A DNA stretch of 6,062 bases from an uncultured Ardenticatenia bacterium. GTDB lineage: Bacteria; Chloroflexota; Anaerolineae; Promineifilales; Promineifilaceae. The stretch spans positions 1 to 6,062 of the forward strand of contig CALLZA010000435.1 in NCBI GenBank assembly GCA_937858165.1, written 5' to 3'. Position numbers and translations under genes: made by a program. Numbering within the stretch: position 1 is the first letter of the stretch; every line of letters begins with the position of its first letter. Shown piece by piece: positions 5,882-6,062 of this stretch. The notes under the pieces were generated by a model that was not told the DNA's origin, made no database searches, and saw only the letters and a list, made by a program, of their open reading frames with translations.

Positions 5882-6062
5882 AAAAAAAAACAAAAAAAAG
5901 AAAACAAAAAGAATAAAAAAAAAAACAGATACATAAGACATACGTGACGTCTGAAATCAGACAGACAGCTGCTAATGATGCAACGAATACACTCAGAAAA
6001 AGTGCAAGAGAAATAGGACGAACACATAACAAGAAAGAGAGCAGAAAGAAGGATACAAAAAG
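5882..6062. other. A-rich read-through noise beyond the P5 end
   Basis: After the P5 complement the sequence becomes almost pure A (about 5882-5926) and then decays into A-rich mixed bases with no codon structure. This is typical of base calls made after the template has ended. A minus-strand open frame covering 5767-6027 is built entirely from this noise, the adapter and a piece of the amidohydrolase antisense; it is not a gene. No biological feature is present. Confidence 0.92.

Noticed and set aside
5882..6062. AT-rich origin or poly-A tailed transcript end
   Set aside because: It directly follows a complete P5 adapter complement, so it is sequencing run-off.

Overview
This window is a short assembled contig, most likely from a metagenome. 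The biological part runs from about base 112 to 5811. It is capped at both ends by Illumina Nextera library adapters and, beyond them, by non-genomic read-through sequence. On the left are an unreadable 45-base stretch, the P7 adapter, an 8-base index and the read-2 transposon arm (46-111). On the right are the mosaic end, the read-1 arm, an 8-base index and the P5 complement (5812-5881), followed by about 180 bases of A-rich noise. Nothing outside 112-5811 should be read as biology, and open frames crossing those borders are artefacts.

The insert is GC-rich (hand counts of single 60-base lines give 70% and 77% in two genes) and reads as a bacterial chromosome. The mix of Obg, a DUF177 protein with a Cys-rich tail, a YtcJ-type amidohydrolase, and short intergenic repeats built on 'GTGTAATCTGTGGTT' reminds me of Chloroflexota (Anaerolineae-like) genomes. 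That assignment is inference from recollection; no rRNA or marker tree is possible here.

Layout, left to right: (1) rdgB, on the minus strand, the house-cleaning XTP/dITP pyrophosphatase. (2) A divergent intergenic region with a candidate extended -10 promoter and repeat copy A. (3) A plus-strand pair, a DUF177 (YceD-like) protein and the ribosome-assembly GTPase Obg, 16 bases apart and probably one transcript. (4) A strong imperfect inverted repeat made from the same repeat family. (5) A class I SAM-dependent methyltransferase of the Methyltransf_32 type, plus strand. (6) An HSL-family alpha/beta hydrolase on the minus strand, convergent with the methyltransferase and visibly lower in GC. 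(7) A divergent control region with overlapping promoter candidates, a small hairpin and repeat copy B. (8) The 5' part of a YtcJ-type amidohydrolase, cut off by the library end.

RdgB, DUF177 and Obg are core housekeeping functions (nucleotide-pool sanitation and large ribosomal subunit biogenesis). The methyltransferase, esterase and amidohydrolase are less defined, and I see no evidence that they form one pathway. I do not see a novel multi-gene system. The signals most worth following are the 9-base-periodic intergenic repeat family, which twice abuts a ribosome binding site and once forms a hairpin; the composition shift at the hydrolase; and the adapter-derived false coding sequence.
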